Part shown: piece after piece, positions 1-12,592 of the stretch
Layout: every line of letters starts with the position of its first letter
Numbering within the stretch: position 1 is the first letter of the stretch
DNA from: Glandiceps talaboti
Taxonomy: Eukaryota > Hemichordata > Enteropneusta > Spengelidae
Direction: 5' to 3'
Length of the DNA: 64,000 nucleotides
Assembly: GCF_964340395.1 (NCBI RefSeq)
Contig: NC_135554.1
Location: 5,916,475-5,980,474 of the forward strand
The notes under the pieces: model-generated
What the model saw: the letters and a program-made list of their open reading frames with translations, nothing else
What the model was told of the DNA's origin: nothing
The model's database searches: none
Made by a program: the position numbers and the translations under genes

Positions 1-791
1 GTGTGCACTCCATATGTCACCAAACTGAAGTATTAATGAAACCAAATTTGGGCAATATCGTGCTATGTATTCGAAAGTGTCTTGCTGGAGTCCTGCCTCA
101 CTGTCGACAACGAACACCTTTAAATTTGCACCTATGTATTTTACGGTATTGATAATGGCATCATCCCAGTCTATTCCGTTTGAGAGTTTACGATTATAAC
201 AGATATGCTCCAAATACTTTACGGTTAATTTTTTCAGATTGCCATTATTTTTAGCTACGTTTTCCATGCCATCTGTGAAGCTGCCTAACAGCATAGGCTT
301 TTTGACACAGATCTTGAATTCCTCGAGATTACTACTTTTGATCTCAGAGATGAAATCGCATGATTCCATATCAGTGAACTCTATCTCAAGAACTTCTAGG
401 TCGCTCTGCTTTTTAAGTAATCTCTTCATTAACCCCTCACGTTTAACTTTCCCACACTTGATCCAGTTTGGTATTAGTTTGTTATAGGGAAATCTAAAAT
501 TACTAATACGGAGGCTTCTTAACCTGCACGGAGTCTCGGCAAGACCTTCTATCACCTCATTAGTTACTTCTGGATGTAGTAATAGGTTGACATGTTTTAA
601 CTCTGGAACAAAGAGACACTTGTTGATGACAGGTACGTATTCTTTAGTGATCATGTCACGTTCAGACAACCTTTGCAATACGACCTCTTTCAGCCTGGTT
701 GGTAATTTTTCCCTGACCACATCACATAATATTGGTAGGTGGTCGATTAGAGATTTCAGAGCCAGATCTTGCATTCTTCCTATCATAATTT
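1..791 (-). CDS. Leucine-rich, F-box-like protein, single large exon (partial at left edge)
   Basis: One frame stays open for the whole interval on the minus strand, about 263 codons, and runs off the window edge. It begins after a good splice acceptor (ttcttttacag, AG at 792-793). Two in-frame methionines follow at once (codons 784-786 and 772-774), so translation may start in this exon with a 5' UTR exon upstream. The N-terminal ~50 residues have an F-box/BC-box-like pattern (LPILCDVVREKLP, then VLQRLSERDMIT). The rest has loosely spaced leucine-rich units such as LKHVNLLL, LRSLRISNF, LEVLEIEF, LKKLTVKYL and LVSLILQF. Proteins of this layout often act as substrate adaptors of cullin ubiquitin ligases. 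That role is an inference from the pattern, not from a recognised family member. The open frame and acceptor are seen directly. The missing C-terminus prevents a firmer call. Confidence 0.55.
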
Positions 792-3065
792 CTGTAAAAG
801 AAATATCCTGTTAAATATTTAATGATGACAAGCCAAGCAGGCCACAAAAATGTCGATGTGGCCCGAAACATATTTTTTTTACACTAATTTTACCATCACT
901 TAGAAATATCCTTTATTTTCTTTTTTGCAAAACTTAGACAATATAGGTAAGTAAACAATTCATACGCACTTTATTCATACCATGTCAGTCTGAAGGTTTG
1001 TGCAAAGATTATCCAATATTTACAACATGCCGATATAGGAGAAAACATTGCCACCACCCATGCCCACCCTGAACACAATGGTATGCTGCGTGGAGAGGAA
1101 AAGTATATAAAGGGGAATTTTGACCGTTTGTCAACCCTGAAAATAAACCTCAGACATAAATCCACCATATAACACGGTGCGATAGGATGTCACATCTGTG
1201 TATGGGAACAGTAATCAGTAGCTTGACCTCAATTCCAAAAATGAAAGAATAGCCTTGTATAACATAGATCAATACAACCATGGAATGTAGTTTACCTAGC
1301 TGACATACGTATGCCAATATAAAAGTAAGTAGGCAAGACGTGGACAGTTTAATAACAAGGGTTAAAAGGTCAATGGCTATACGTAGACGGAAATAAGCCA
1401 GCATTGGTGGCTGCTCACGAATAAAATGAATGTGGAAGACTAAAATAAGACAAGGGAAAGCGATTGGTATTAGGAAAAGGAAAAAATGAACTTAATTAGA
1501 TTAGTATACGTTTGTTATGTAGGTAAATAGTGGAGATTTTGTTTTTATAGATGACAGGAAATGTTGGATACTGTTCTAAGCGCATAATGTAATTAGTTGT
1601 CAATGACTAAACAAGGTAAACGGTAATACAAGGAATAACACATTAATCCTCGCGAAGATTTTAGTTACAATATGCCCCATGATCTAATACGTGATTCTAT
1701 ACTTTCCACATTTTGATCATGCCCCTCCCATGGCAACAATCACACGACAACAGGGGTTTGAAGTTACATGGTCATATACTTTTGAAGTTCAAAGAGAGTC
1801 TACAAAAACCTGAACTTACCAGAGAAATTGTGGTATATCTAATATTACCAATATTACCAGACAAGTAGAAGACAGTACGACCTCTTCACAATGGTGGAAA
1901 TTAGGGCTACTGATTGGGCAGTGGTGAAGCATTCACTCACTTGTTTATCATTCTGTATGTTGACTAGTCAATGACGCAGTTTCCGCCCATAAAGTATTCA
2001 TTCGAGTGGGGGCGCTCTATTTAACTATCACTTATCAGATATGTTGTGTGTGTATGGCCCATACACTCTTTACATAAATCAACGATAAAATAATCTTTAT
2101 TTTTACTGGATATTTATTTACGTATAGAAACACTTGTCTCCCAAGAAGTCCAGTGAGGGCCATCCCTCATGGGTTCAATGTTAATACAGGGGAAACTTAA
2201 GTACATGTACCCGGGAAAACCTGCGTTGTTCGGTAGAGTCAAACTGAACGACACACTTCTTCTACTTACAGCGTAGTAAATTTGATCAAACCCTGAATGG
2301 ATCGAACCCAAACTATGGCACTACTATCGCAGAACCAGGATCTCAGACGAACAATGTCTCAAGGCTTGAGAATAAAATGTGAGAAGATTGATAGTATAGT
2401 ATATTTTATTTTGATATATGAAATAATGCTAAAATATATTACATTGTCTGAAATCAAAATATTGAATCAAATAAAAACCGCCAATATTGAAAACAAAATG
2501 GCATATATTGGATGGACAGTAACGATAACTTGTAAGAATAAACTAAAATAATGGCATCGTAATAAAACCATACAACAACAACATCTACAACTTATCGTAA
2601 AAATGTATGTTTGGCCTAGCAACTCTGGATTCTTTATAGAGATCTCGTATGAGTGTCTGCTACATCTACGGTAGACATGATGAACTTTCTCATCTGACCT
2701 TTACATTGAACTCTATGTTCAAGGTGAAATGATCCAAAATACTCAACGTGTTCTTGTACACTGGCCGTCCGATGAAATGCTTGGACCCGTTTCAGATACA
2801 TCTGGCAAAACTGTAAGATATTGTAACACAATTATATGCATCACTTTATTTTATAACCTTCACAAAAAAGTTTGAATGACAACTATATTCGTCGAAAGTC
2901 AAAATGGGAATATGTGAATTTAAATGCCATCAATAAAGACTTGTAAGGTGTTTAAGAGGGGAGAGTTTATACAGAATTAAGTAGAATGTCCTTTTGTATA
3001 ACATATGACATTAAAATGCTGTGGTGAATTAGTTAACAGTTTTGTTACATTACATTTCCTGTATG
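792..3065. other. Non-coding stretch without recognised gene
   Basis: Short open frames occur on both strands, but none has splice signals plus recognisable protein similarity. A minus-strand frame at 2634-2826 follows an acceptor-like cttacag and could be a terminal exon, but I cannot tie it to any gene. Confidence 0.4.
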
Positions 3066-3068
3066 TAA

Positions 3069-4056
3069 GGCCAAAAAAAAATCTGGTTCTGGTCAGAGTA
3101 AACTTTCTAAAGTGGTGCGACGATGCGCGTTTTTTTTTTCCTAATTTTTTTTTTTTTTTTGCAAATTAGTAAATACACATTTTCGACACTTTACATGCTC
3201 TCGGAAGATGTCATACAACTCTGGAAGTTGGCACTGTTGTATGGCAAGTTTTGTACGATGCGGATCAATCATCCATCAGGGCATCACTAGTCACATTTAC
3301 AAATTTATCTTATCGCCCAGTGATTTGCAGTTATAATCCCATCCAAGATAATAATGAGTCTTGCCTTGCAACCACTGTATAATGTCATTGTGCAACTTGT
3401 AACGTTAAATAACGAGAAATAGGTCTGTCCAACGGACGTAGAGGAGGCAACTTGTTTTCTTTCGAGCACCGTCCATCATCAGTCTGATACGCAGTCTGTA
3501 TACGCTACGATGTTCGACACGTCTTTCCATCTCATCGCAGATGGAAAGACGTGTCGAACATCGTAGCGCATACATCCATAGCTAACTGCTTACGCTACAG
3601 GAAAATCTTTGTATTCAGAAGGCAGAACGAAACGATCACCAGAACTAAGAACACCTCGTATAATAAAATCAGCTGAATTGATATCAACATTTCGATTGCT
3701 CACGACGTACTCAAACTTCAGACATTTTCGAAACATGTGAGCGGTTTACCACCTAGCACAGTGAACACACTATTTCCCGTGATTCCCATCAACCACGCTC
3801 ATCGTACATATTACGTACACACATCGTACGGGGGGTTATGGGTATGCAACAGTACTAGAAGAAAAGGGTACCCGTTACCAAATAGAAGTGCGCCATCACA
3901 CGAGTTAAATTTTTCCGCTAGCCTTGCATACAGTGTTGATCGACGGGGAATTGTAAATAAGGAACGGGAAAGCAAAAATTATCGGAAAAAAGGATCGACG
4001 CGGGGGTATTCAGGGCACGCGCGCGCTGACCAGAACCAGACATATTTTTTTTGGCC
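3069..4056. mobile_element. PIF/Harbinger-like non-autonomous DNA transposon
   Basis: The ends are inverted repeats of about 28-31 bp. The left end at 3069-3096 starts GGCCAAAAAAAAATCTGG, and the right end at 4026-4056 is its reverse complement with a few indels in the A-run. Both ends abut the trinucleotide TAA (3066-3068 and 4057-4059), a target-site duplication of the type used by PIF/Harbinger elements. The 988 bp interior has no transposase. The 111-codon frame at 3737-4072 runs out through the right terminal repeat, so I do not call it a gene. A nearly perfect internal hairpin lies at 3498-3572 (arms of about 33 bp, loop of ~7 bp). The termini and TSD are seen; the superfamily is inferred from TSD length and the GG...CC ends. 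Confidence 0.7.
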
Positions 4057-4563
4057 TAATGTAATTATGTGATTAAAATATCATTAACAAATCTGCTGGC
4101 CATTGTTATATGCTCCTCATAATTATATTCATTAAACTTGGTTCAGAATCAGCTTATTCACGCAATGTTGCTTTTTCCCCTGAGAAAAAAAGAAAATGAA
4201 CAATACAATTGTGGTTAGTTGATTTATTTATTTCACAGTATATATACATTGCTGCAAGTACCATCAACGTATAAGCCAACAATGCAATATCCAGGAATTA
4301 TCAATTTGGTAATACAGTGATTATGTAAACCAACAAAATATATTTCTGCCCAGGTACTAGCGGAATGTTTCATTTCTAGGATCTTTGAGTCTTACTCAAA
4401 TAAAATATGTCCTATCTCCCTTTTTAGTGATTTGGAGAATAGGTGTGAAAAGTACATTGCGAGGATTTTTTCATTTGTTTTTATTTTGCTCTAAGGCGTT
4501 TTAAGGCACCAAAAGGAAAACCCAATCCAATGCAATACAATGCAATGCACACTTACAGGAGAG

Positions 4564-4628
4564 CACAACACAACACAGCACAGCACAACACAACACAACA
4601 CAACACAACACAACACAACACAGCACAC
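4564..4628. repeat. (ACAAC)n pentanucleotide microsatellite
   Basis: A near-perfect tandem run of acaac/acagc units lies just downstream of the stop codon of the MAM pseudogene tail exon. Confidence 0.85.
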
Positions 4629-6697
4629 AAGAAATCAAAGACAGTGAATGATATTATGCAAATAATATAATAAGCTTCTACATCTATTTATTAACTTTGT
4701 GGTCAATTTCTTGTCCAGTTTTACAGTGTCCTCGTCTTTTCCAGGCCCCACATTTTGTAACGATGAAGATAATCTTGAATGGCTGAAAATAATACAGTTT
4801 TATCATAATAGGAAATTAAGCCCTGGAACTAAATGTATGATTAACAATACTTTACTCTCAAAATTAAAATGAATAATGAACAATAATTAAGTAATGAAGC
4901 ATGTTTAACGGTTCCGTTCTCATCTATAATGCGAATGGGTCTTTTCAATAAAATTATGAAAGCTGATCTATGTAAACATTCGGGCTAAGTCCATAAATAA
5001 AAAGTTGGGGTAATTGTCTGAAGTCACGCATGAATCATGACTGCAGAAAACGTTGATGAAGCATTGATGGATACATCCTGATATCTTTTGTAAGTTTCTA
5101 GTATATTTTTGCTACAAGATGAAGTTAGATTTATGAACATATATATTCAATGTTTACATATCACCATTACAATCGACTGATTCATAAACTAAAAGGAACA
5201 GCAAGTTATCATCATAGAACATCGCATCATGTGTTTCGTCTTGTTGGTTTAATTGACACTAGAAACATGTTAAAGAGCTATTCATACTATATATCTGGCA
5301 GATATTATACTAGGTTAACAAAAATCATTACACATTAAATTTTGTGAGATTTGGAATCTCGTGTTTCCAACTTGTAAGCGGTCAAAACGTCTAGATAACA
5401 ATTACTAAACGTTACCGACTCTCAGGGTAAAATGTTTTTCAAGTGTTGCTTTCTTCAATTTTGTTTATAATATTTTAAAATGTCCTATATTTATGTTTAA
5501 TAAACAAATAAATAGACTGCAACAGTAAACAACACAGAGGGAACTAAAAGGTAAAGAAAAAAGAGAAACAAAATTGACACAAATCAATCGGTAAAACTTC
5601 TAAAATAGTTTTCTCTACTTTCATTTTAAATTGTGTACATATCGACATAAGGGAGAAACTTCATATGACGAAATTTAACATTATTAATCGCCCTAGCAAT
5701 GAATAATTCGACATCGAAAAACGTTGGAGGCGAAAAACTCTTATGTTGCATCATTGAATATATATTGTACATGTAGATCTATTATAATTATTTATGGAAT
5801 ACCTCAGAAATCTTTACTAAGTAATGACAATTACAAATTATCAAAATATTACTTACATATCAAGTTGACCTCTCCTGACGTAAAGAACAGTGACTATAGC
5901 AGCAATTAAACCAACGATGATAACATTAATAACCACACCAACTATTACACCTGTATTGTTATTACCTGTAAATAATTAAATCAATTAACAGTGAAAACAA
6001 AATACCAATTGACTTTCTGCATTAAGATGTGTATGTAAAAGATGTAATGATTGCAATATTGGATACGTCTACAGAAACACAATCAGGTAAATGTACAAGA
6101 TCAAGGCATTTAACGTAGGAGACGTTGTTGCGTGAATCGGACGATCCATATGCATTTAATCTAAATTGAATATATCGTTTCAATAGGTTTTTTTCTTTAA
6201 TATGTATAGATATTGTGAAACTTCTGATAACATGTTTTCAAACATATTGATAAGCACTTACTTGATGTCCTCGGCTTAGCTTCGGCAGGAATGATGTCAT
6301 CGCATGTATTACCATCTAAATAAATATCATCCACTGCAATGTCACCTTGGTTACCAGATCCACGTATTCCCTCTGAGACGATCTAAGATAAATAACATTC
6401 AATTCTTACAAATAAATTAAAACTTTGAATTGCACAAAACATGCGCAGATAAATGCTAGCTTTCAAACTTAGTCATCGGGCTTTATTCAGGGATGTGCAG
6501 TTATTGAGCTCGAGGGCTTAATTGAAAACTAGGATTTATCCAAGCAGTCTTGTGCAGTATAAGGTTTTGATTTATTTGTTACTAATCACCTGCACAGATT
6601 AGTCTTCATCATAAAAACAATCAATTATACAATTGGGTAAGATGACGTTCAAAACAGCTACGCTGTCATTATTACCTGTCGTAATGGAATGTTATGT

Positions 6698-7009
6698 GAT
6701 ATGTCTGTCTGTCTGAATGTCTGTCTGTCTGTCAGACTGTGAACATGATATCTATAAAACTACTGCATCAATTCTAATGAAGCTTTTTAGACATCTTCAA
6801 TATGTGAAGATCTGATTAAATTTTGGAAAACACCATGTAATAGTGATTAATCAACCTAATTAACGATTTCAGTAATTAGACTATATCAACAGAGTGCAAG
6901 CTTGAAATTCTATATAATTTGCAGGAGATATAGTATACAGGAGATTTTTGTTCCCAACAATGTGTATACGAATAAAAACATATGGCTTTGCCCTTACGGT
7001 AGGCAATTC
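6698..7009. mobile_element. Short copy of a microsatellite-plus-monomer repeat (HINE/pearl-like)
   Basis: The order is (TGTC)n microsatellite, then sequence with the motif GTAATTAGACTATATC, then the end signature CCCTTACGGTAGGC at 6991-7004. The larger copy at 35906-36853 has the same order of parts. It sits in an intron of the MAM pseudogene, which explains why that intron is about 1.2 kb longer than in the parent gene. Confidence 0.5.
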
Positions 7010-7540
7010 TTGGGTTGGAATATATGTAATATGTTTCTACAAAGGTGTTTACATTTTGATAGATTCATGCAACTCAACCAGTTTTATACATACAACATGC
7101 ATATAAATATTTATCATTCCCGGAGAAATCGCAACTCAACTGTTCCACACAGTGAGCTTGATTCTAAAGCAGTGACGATACCTATACGCTCCCACACACA
7201 CACTTGACAAGGGATGTAATTTCTACAGTTACAACGTATAAAATACGGTATAGAGAGAAATGAATGTTCTTGTGGTCCGCTGAGGGCACTATTGCAGGGA
7301 ACTGTACAGGTGAAGGATGCTAGTCATAGGGCGACTTCAGTCCGTGCGTTGTCACCATCGAGTAACCATCCATTTGTTTGTTTTGATGCCCTGTGTTTAT
7401 AATTAATTTAGGCATGTTTAAGGGACACAGTGTTGTTGATTTTTGTTATGTCTACCTTTCCTTCTGTTAGTTTGCTTCTTCTCAAGCCAATGTACATGTG
7501 GAGTGTACCAGGTAACTCATTCATGTGCAGTTAGACACGT

Positions 7541-7717
7541 GTAAGCCAATGATAGGTGCCTATGCTTTTCCAGAGCTTTATTTTTCCAAAGGGAAGAGAA
7601 TTGTATCTTCTTCTTTTTTAATGCAAGGCCACGCGAGGATTGGCATTTTTTCACATGTGCGACAGCAATCTATGTGTATTCACTATTGTCCCTTGCCCAT
7701 GTACCATTCTTATACGT
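7541..7717 (+). repeat. Direct repeat, left copy (~175 bp)
   Basis: It starts GTAAGCCAATGATAGG and ends TGTACCATTC, with shared internal blocks such as TTCACATGTGCGACA. The partner is at 8239-8412. The pair brackets the MAM pseudogene exon 7851-8116. Confidence 0.75.
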
Positions 7718-8238
7718 GCGGTATTAAAGCATGTTGGCAGCGTTACCAACCAGTGTAAATAGCTTATCGGTGTAAGGTGTGTGAAGCCATGAGTGTAATC
7801 AGAACACCTGAAGTCTTATGTTACGTTAGTTGATATGAAGGGCAACATACCTCTTCATCACGATTTGCAACAAAAGGAACCTGTGCTTATATCCATGTAT
7901 CTTGTTCCGTCTGTTGACCAGTCAGCGTCCATAATAACCTTTCTGAACCAGGCCCTAATTTCGTGTTGCGTAATAATACTCTTAGAATACCAATGTTTTC
8001 ACCATTCATATGATACCAAAATGTGATGCATATGTCCATCGATCTAAACTTTGTAATACTCAACTGTGCATTGTCACCTTTTGACCCGCCGGACACGTCA
8101 AATAATAAATAATGACCTGGAATGACAAAGTAAACCATTTTAAATACCAGATTGATATTGCCATCAATTTTGAGAAAGTTACTGGCTCCTTCTCATCATC
8201 ATTCTCAGCTGATCTCTGATTAGAATAACCAAAATAAT

Positions 8239-9437
<1,199 letters not shown>

Positions 9438-9616
9438 CCACCCCCTACTCCATAGTGTTTTGTCCCCAAAACAATTAAGCAATTGAAATTGAAAAGAATA
9501 ATAAAAGAGTAATAAAAGGTATAGAAATGTTAATAATTTGAGTAAAATTCAAAATTCAAAGATATTCTGTGTAAGGTAAAATGTAATCAAAGAATAGAAA
9601 ATTGGTAATAATTATT

Positions 9617-9633
9617 TGTTTTGTTTTGTTTTG

Positions 9634-9662
<29 letters not shown>
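9617..9662. repeat. (TTTTG)n microsatellite
   Basis: Perfect pentanucleotide array inside the LTR-element remnant. Confidence 0.9.
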
Positions 9663-9664
<2 letters not shown>

Positions 9665-10265
9665 GGTTGTTTTTGGTTGTTGTAGTTAAAATGTTAAAAT
9701 GTTAGTAAAAGTTCAAAGTCTCTGAAATTACTTAAATGTTAGAATGTTAATAAAAGTATGTTAATAAAATTATTGAAATCACTTATGTCGACAGAAAATT
9801 ACACACGTCGGCATTGAAAGTTAAAATATACTTATCCAAAATCGTAAACACTCTTATCTAAATATCTTAAAATGGAAAAAGTGTCTTATATAAACGTAAA
9901 ATACTTGTCTTCAACAAATTAAAATATCTCTTATCTAATCTTAACGCATTATCTTAATTATTACTCAAAATGTCCATAGTTGAAATGTTTCTTCTTATTA
10001 GAAGTTCAAAATTGTCTCACAGTGTAGAGTTCAATATTATTTCAACAGTCATAGTTGAAATGATCTCAACGTCCAGAGTTCAATGTTCTCATTTCAATAA
10101 GTAATAAAGTTCAAAAGTAATTATACAAAAAAAAACCTCAATAAAATGTCACAAATTGACGTCAAAATTGAAATCATCATTATAATAGGTACCATTAATA
10201 ATAATTTCAAAGTCAAAAATCAAAATTGACTATAGTCAACCATCAAAATTCCAGTGACGCTACCT

Positions 10266-11087
10266 TTATATTGTAAACCAAGTTAAACTCAAGGGGTCAC
10301 ACTGTGAATTAGCCTTATCATGTTTAACCGGAGTACGTAAGGTTTTATGACTAATTTTAGCGCTGGATTTACTAGCATCAACACTATGAGACCGTGTATC
10401 AGTCACGTCTGTTATGTCAATAGTCGCATTAGGTGCGTCCTTATTTTCATGAATGAAGGGGCCTTCTAAGGGGTTGTCATGAATCGTACAGACAGTCAAG
10501 GGTGTCATGTCCTTACTACTATTGTTCATACTATTATTAGATTGAGTAGGTAGCATCGGAATGCTAGACATCTCAACAGGACCCTCTTCATGATCTCTAT
10601 TCTTACTTGTTAGTTTTCGCCAATATTGTCTAATTGTACGAAGGCAGTAATTATAGGTGGCCATGAATATGAAACAGAGAGCAAAGATACACAGTGCTTC
10701 AATAATATATTTGATATAATCGGTATTCTGTGTAGGTTCAAATGCTTGTGTAGGCGATGGGATCGTAGATTTAAACCAATAAATTTGCTGCGCATCAACT
10801 TTTCTAGTCATTAGGATTTGTAGTGTTATATTCAAATTTCTCAATTTCCACATCAGATAGATTGTTAGTGCTAAGTTAAAACATGACAATGCCAATGGTA
10901 TCCAAGTCGGGGTTGAGAATAAGGTAAAACCCAGTGAACTATCACTAATTTTGATATTTTCGTCTTTAAATTGATCCATTGGCGTGAGAAAAACTTTAGA
11001 ATTTTCACGAAGCATAGTGGCAGCACGATTTAAATCGATTTTGATATTATTTTCCCTGCCCAAGGTTTGTTGCCACTCATTTTCCAT
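10266..11087 (-). CDS. Envelope-like two-pass membrane protein of an LTR element (5'-truncated)
   Basis: This is an intact 273-codon ORF with ATG at 11085-11087. Two hydrophobic spans are clear, at about residues 52-80 (FSTPTWIPLALSCFNLAL) and 125-150 (YIIEALCIFALCFIFMATY). A polar region lies between them and a ~120-residue hydrophilic Ser/Thr/Asn-rich tail follows. There is no signal peptide. The ORF starts 12 bp inside the 73-bp terminal direct repeat, so the original N-terminal part appears to have been deleted. Position next to a 3' LTR and the membrane-plus-tail layout suggest the C-terminal part of an envelope-type gene. A captured host membrane protein is the alternative. No specific family is recognised, and I infer no function in the present cell. 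Confidence 0.45.
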   Translation of the reverse strand: MENEWQQTLGRENNIKIDLNRAATMLRENSKVFLTPMDQFKDENIKISDSSLGFTLFSTPTWIPLALSCFNLALTIYLMWKLRNLNITLQILMTRKVDAQQIYWFKSTIPSPTQAFEPTQNTDYIKYIIEALCIFALCFIFMATYNYCLRTIRQYWRKLTSKNRDHEEGPVEMSSIPMLPTQSNNSMNNSSKDMTPLTVCTIHDNPLEGPFIHENKDAPNATIDITDVTDTRSHSVDASKSSAKISHKTLRTPVKHDKANSQCDPLSLTWFTI

Positions 11088-11329
11088 AACTTTTAATTAA
11101 TTAGACCTCACACGGTCGGGTAACCTAGATACAATTACTGTGTTTATAATACAGTTATATACTTTGTAACAATAGCAATCCCCATCATTTTTGGTCAACC
11201 TAGCAGAAATGACAATCTTTTATATCACTACAGGAATGCATGGGTCTGTATTTCAATTGATTGATAATTCTAACAAAATCAGATTAGGTAAAACAGTGCA
11301 AAATAATATAAGTGGTTATTAACTCATAG

Positions 11330-11463
11330 TTATAGTACAGGTCAGAGGACATTTACTGTTTTTAGTAGGATACTTTTGGTTAACATTTCCGTTAAAATAA
11401 CTGATGGGTTAACCAGAAGTGTCTTAATAAAAATAATAAATGTCCCGAGGACCTGTACTATAA
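11330..11463. mobile_element. 134-bp foldback MITE
   Basis: The inverted arms are about 50 bp. The left arm begins TTATAGTACAGGTC and continues to GGTTAAC; the right arm runs GTTAACCAGAAG to GACCTGTACTATAA. No protein is encoded. The target-site duplication may be just TA. Confidence 0.7.
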
Positions 11464-12590
11464 TGAAGTTATACTTCGAATTCGCGAGTTTTTAGGTTGT
11501 TTACCAGAAATTCAACCTGGCCAGCACTCGTTCAGTAACAAAATGGCAGTATTTCCGATTTTACCGGCCCTAGTGCACATATGCATTGTCAAATCGATGA
11601 ACAAAAATGCTATGTGGAAACCTGCTTCTTGCACAAGTCACTTTGGAGTGAAGTGGTTACAGAGCATGTCTTAGGATAGATACGTACAGAACTAGAGATA
11701 CTGTGTTCGTGACACACCAACATAATGGTGATTTTTGACACACACTTTACAGAATAACGGGTACAGAATTAGGCAACGGTACTGGTATGTAACACACAGT
11801 ATAAAGCAGGACAGCACATGTCAGTTGCATTGTAACAGGATTAACAAGCTGCGGACAGTTTCAGCCATGGCCTGGGTTTAAAGTGTTAGCGGGTAGTTTC
11901 TTTCAATGCATGAATTAACGGTATGCGGACACTTTCTTTGTGTAAAAAAGTGAAATTGAGATCACAGTTGAAACAATAGGGACGAGCTGAGAGCATTATA
12001 ACAAAAGTTGAAGAATATAAAAAGATATAAAAGTCTTGATATCACAGTCTGAAATGACATTTTAAAGTGAATTTTTCCTACCAATACCTTGCGTTCTCAC
12101 ATATGATACGGACATAAGAACCAATAGAAATAAATATTGCATCCCAGTATGTGTAGAATACATGACAACTTCTATCTACATGTATGCAGATGTATTAGTA
12201 AGCATTTGGAAACAGGTGGCGTCTACGTTTAACCACTGTACACTGCAAACAAACCAACCCTCTGTTCTCATACTGTGAGACGTGTCATTTGAAACCATGG
12301 CAGTAAATAAGCCAACAAGTATAGGGTATCAGGTACTTGCCGAAACCTGTCAAAATAATATAGTAAACTGTCCCAAATTCATGAAACCTTCACATGTAAT
12401 CGACTTTTGCACTTAAAAACACTTGCACAGCTATAAACTAGGGTGTAGCGGGCAACTAGTACCAGCAGGCGGTGGAATGTTTTATAAACGTGATATCATC
12501 AAGATAGCTTCAATCAGGTACATATATCACAATCCTGTAATGTTAAAAACACTTTTATCCTACCGTGTCCTCATTATGCAGCTTGGATTG
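11464..12590. other. Non-coding stretch without recognised gene
   Basis: I see no exon with supporting splice signals. The right end may already belong to the 5' UTR of the LINE, because short GGGCAACT-containing units recur at about 12450 and 12607. Confidence 0.4.
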
Positions 12591-12592
12591 AC

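Larger units (their letters stand above)
4635..8116 (-). pseudogene. Truncated duplicate of the 3' end of the MAM-domain receptor gene
   Basis: Four exons on the minus strand copy the last four coding exons of the MAM gene at 41-60 kb: 7851-8116 (266 bp), 6262-6382 (121 bp), 5857-5965 (109 bp) and a tail exon starting at 4782. The first three have exactly the lengths and splice phases of their counterparts at 43422-43687, 43010-43130 and 42533-42641. They encode a MAM core ([18 protein letters not shown]), a MAM C-terminal strand with the acidic [12 protein letters not shown] motif, and a hydrophobic membrane span followed by YVRR. The copy is damaged. An in-frame TAA at 7887-7889 replaces a lysine codon of the parent, and no upstream MAM exons follow to the right. 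In the tail exon the parental donor (AAG|GTAATA) has become AAGTTAATA, so the frame reads on to a TGA at 4635-4637. It could still be transcribed, but I expect no functional receptor. Confidence 0.8.

Noticed and set aside
3737-4072. 111-codon plus-strand frame
   Set aside because: It runs through the right terminal repeat of the Harbinger-like element and has no family resemblance.
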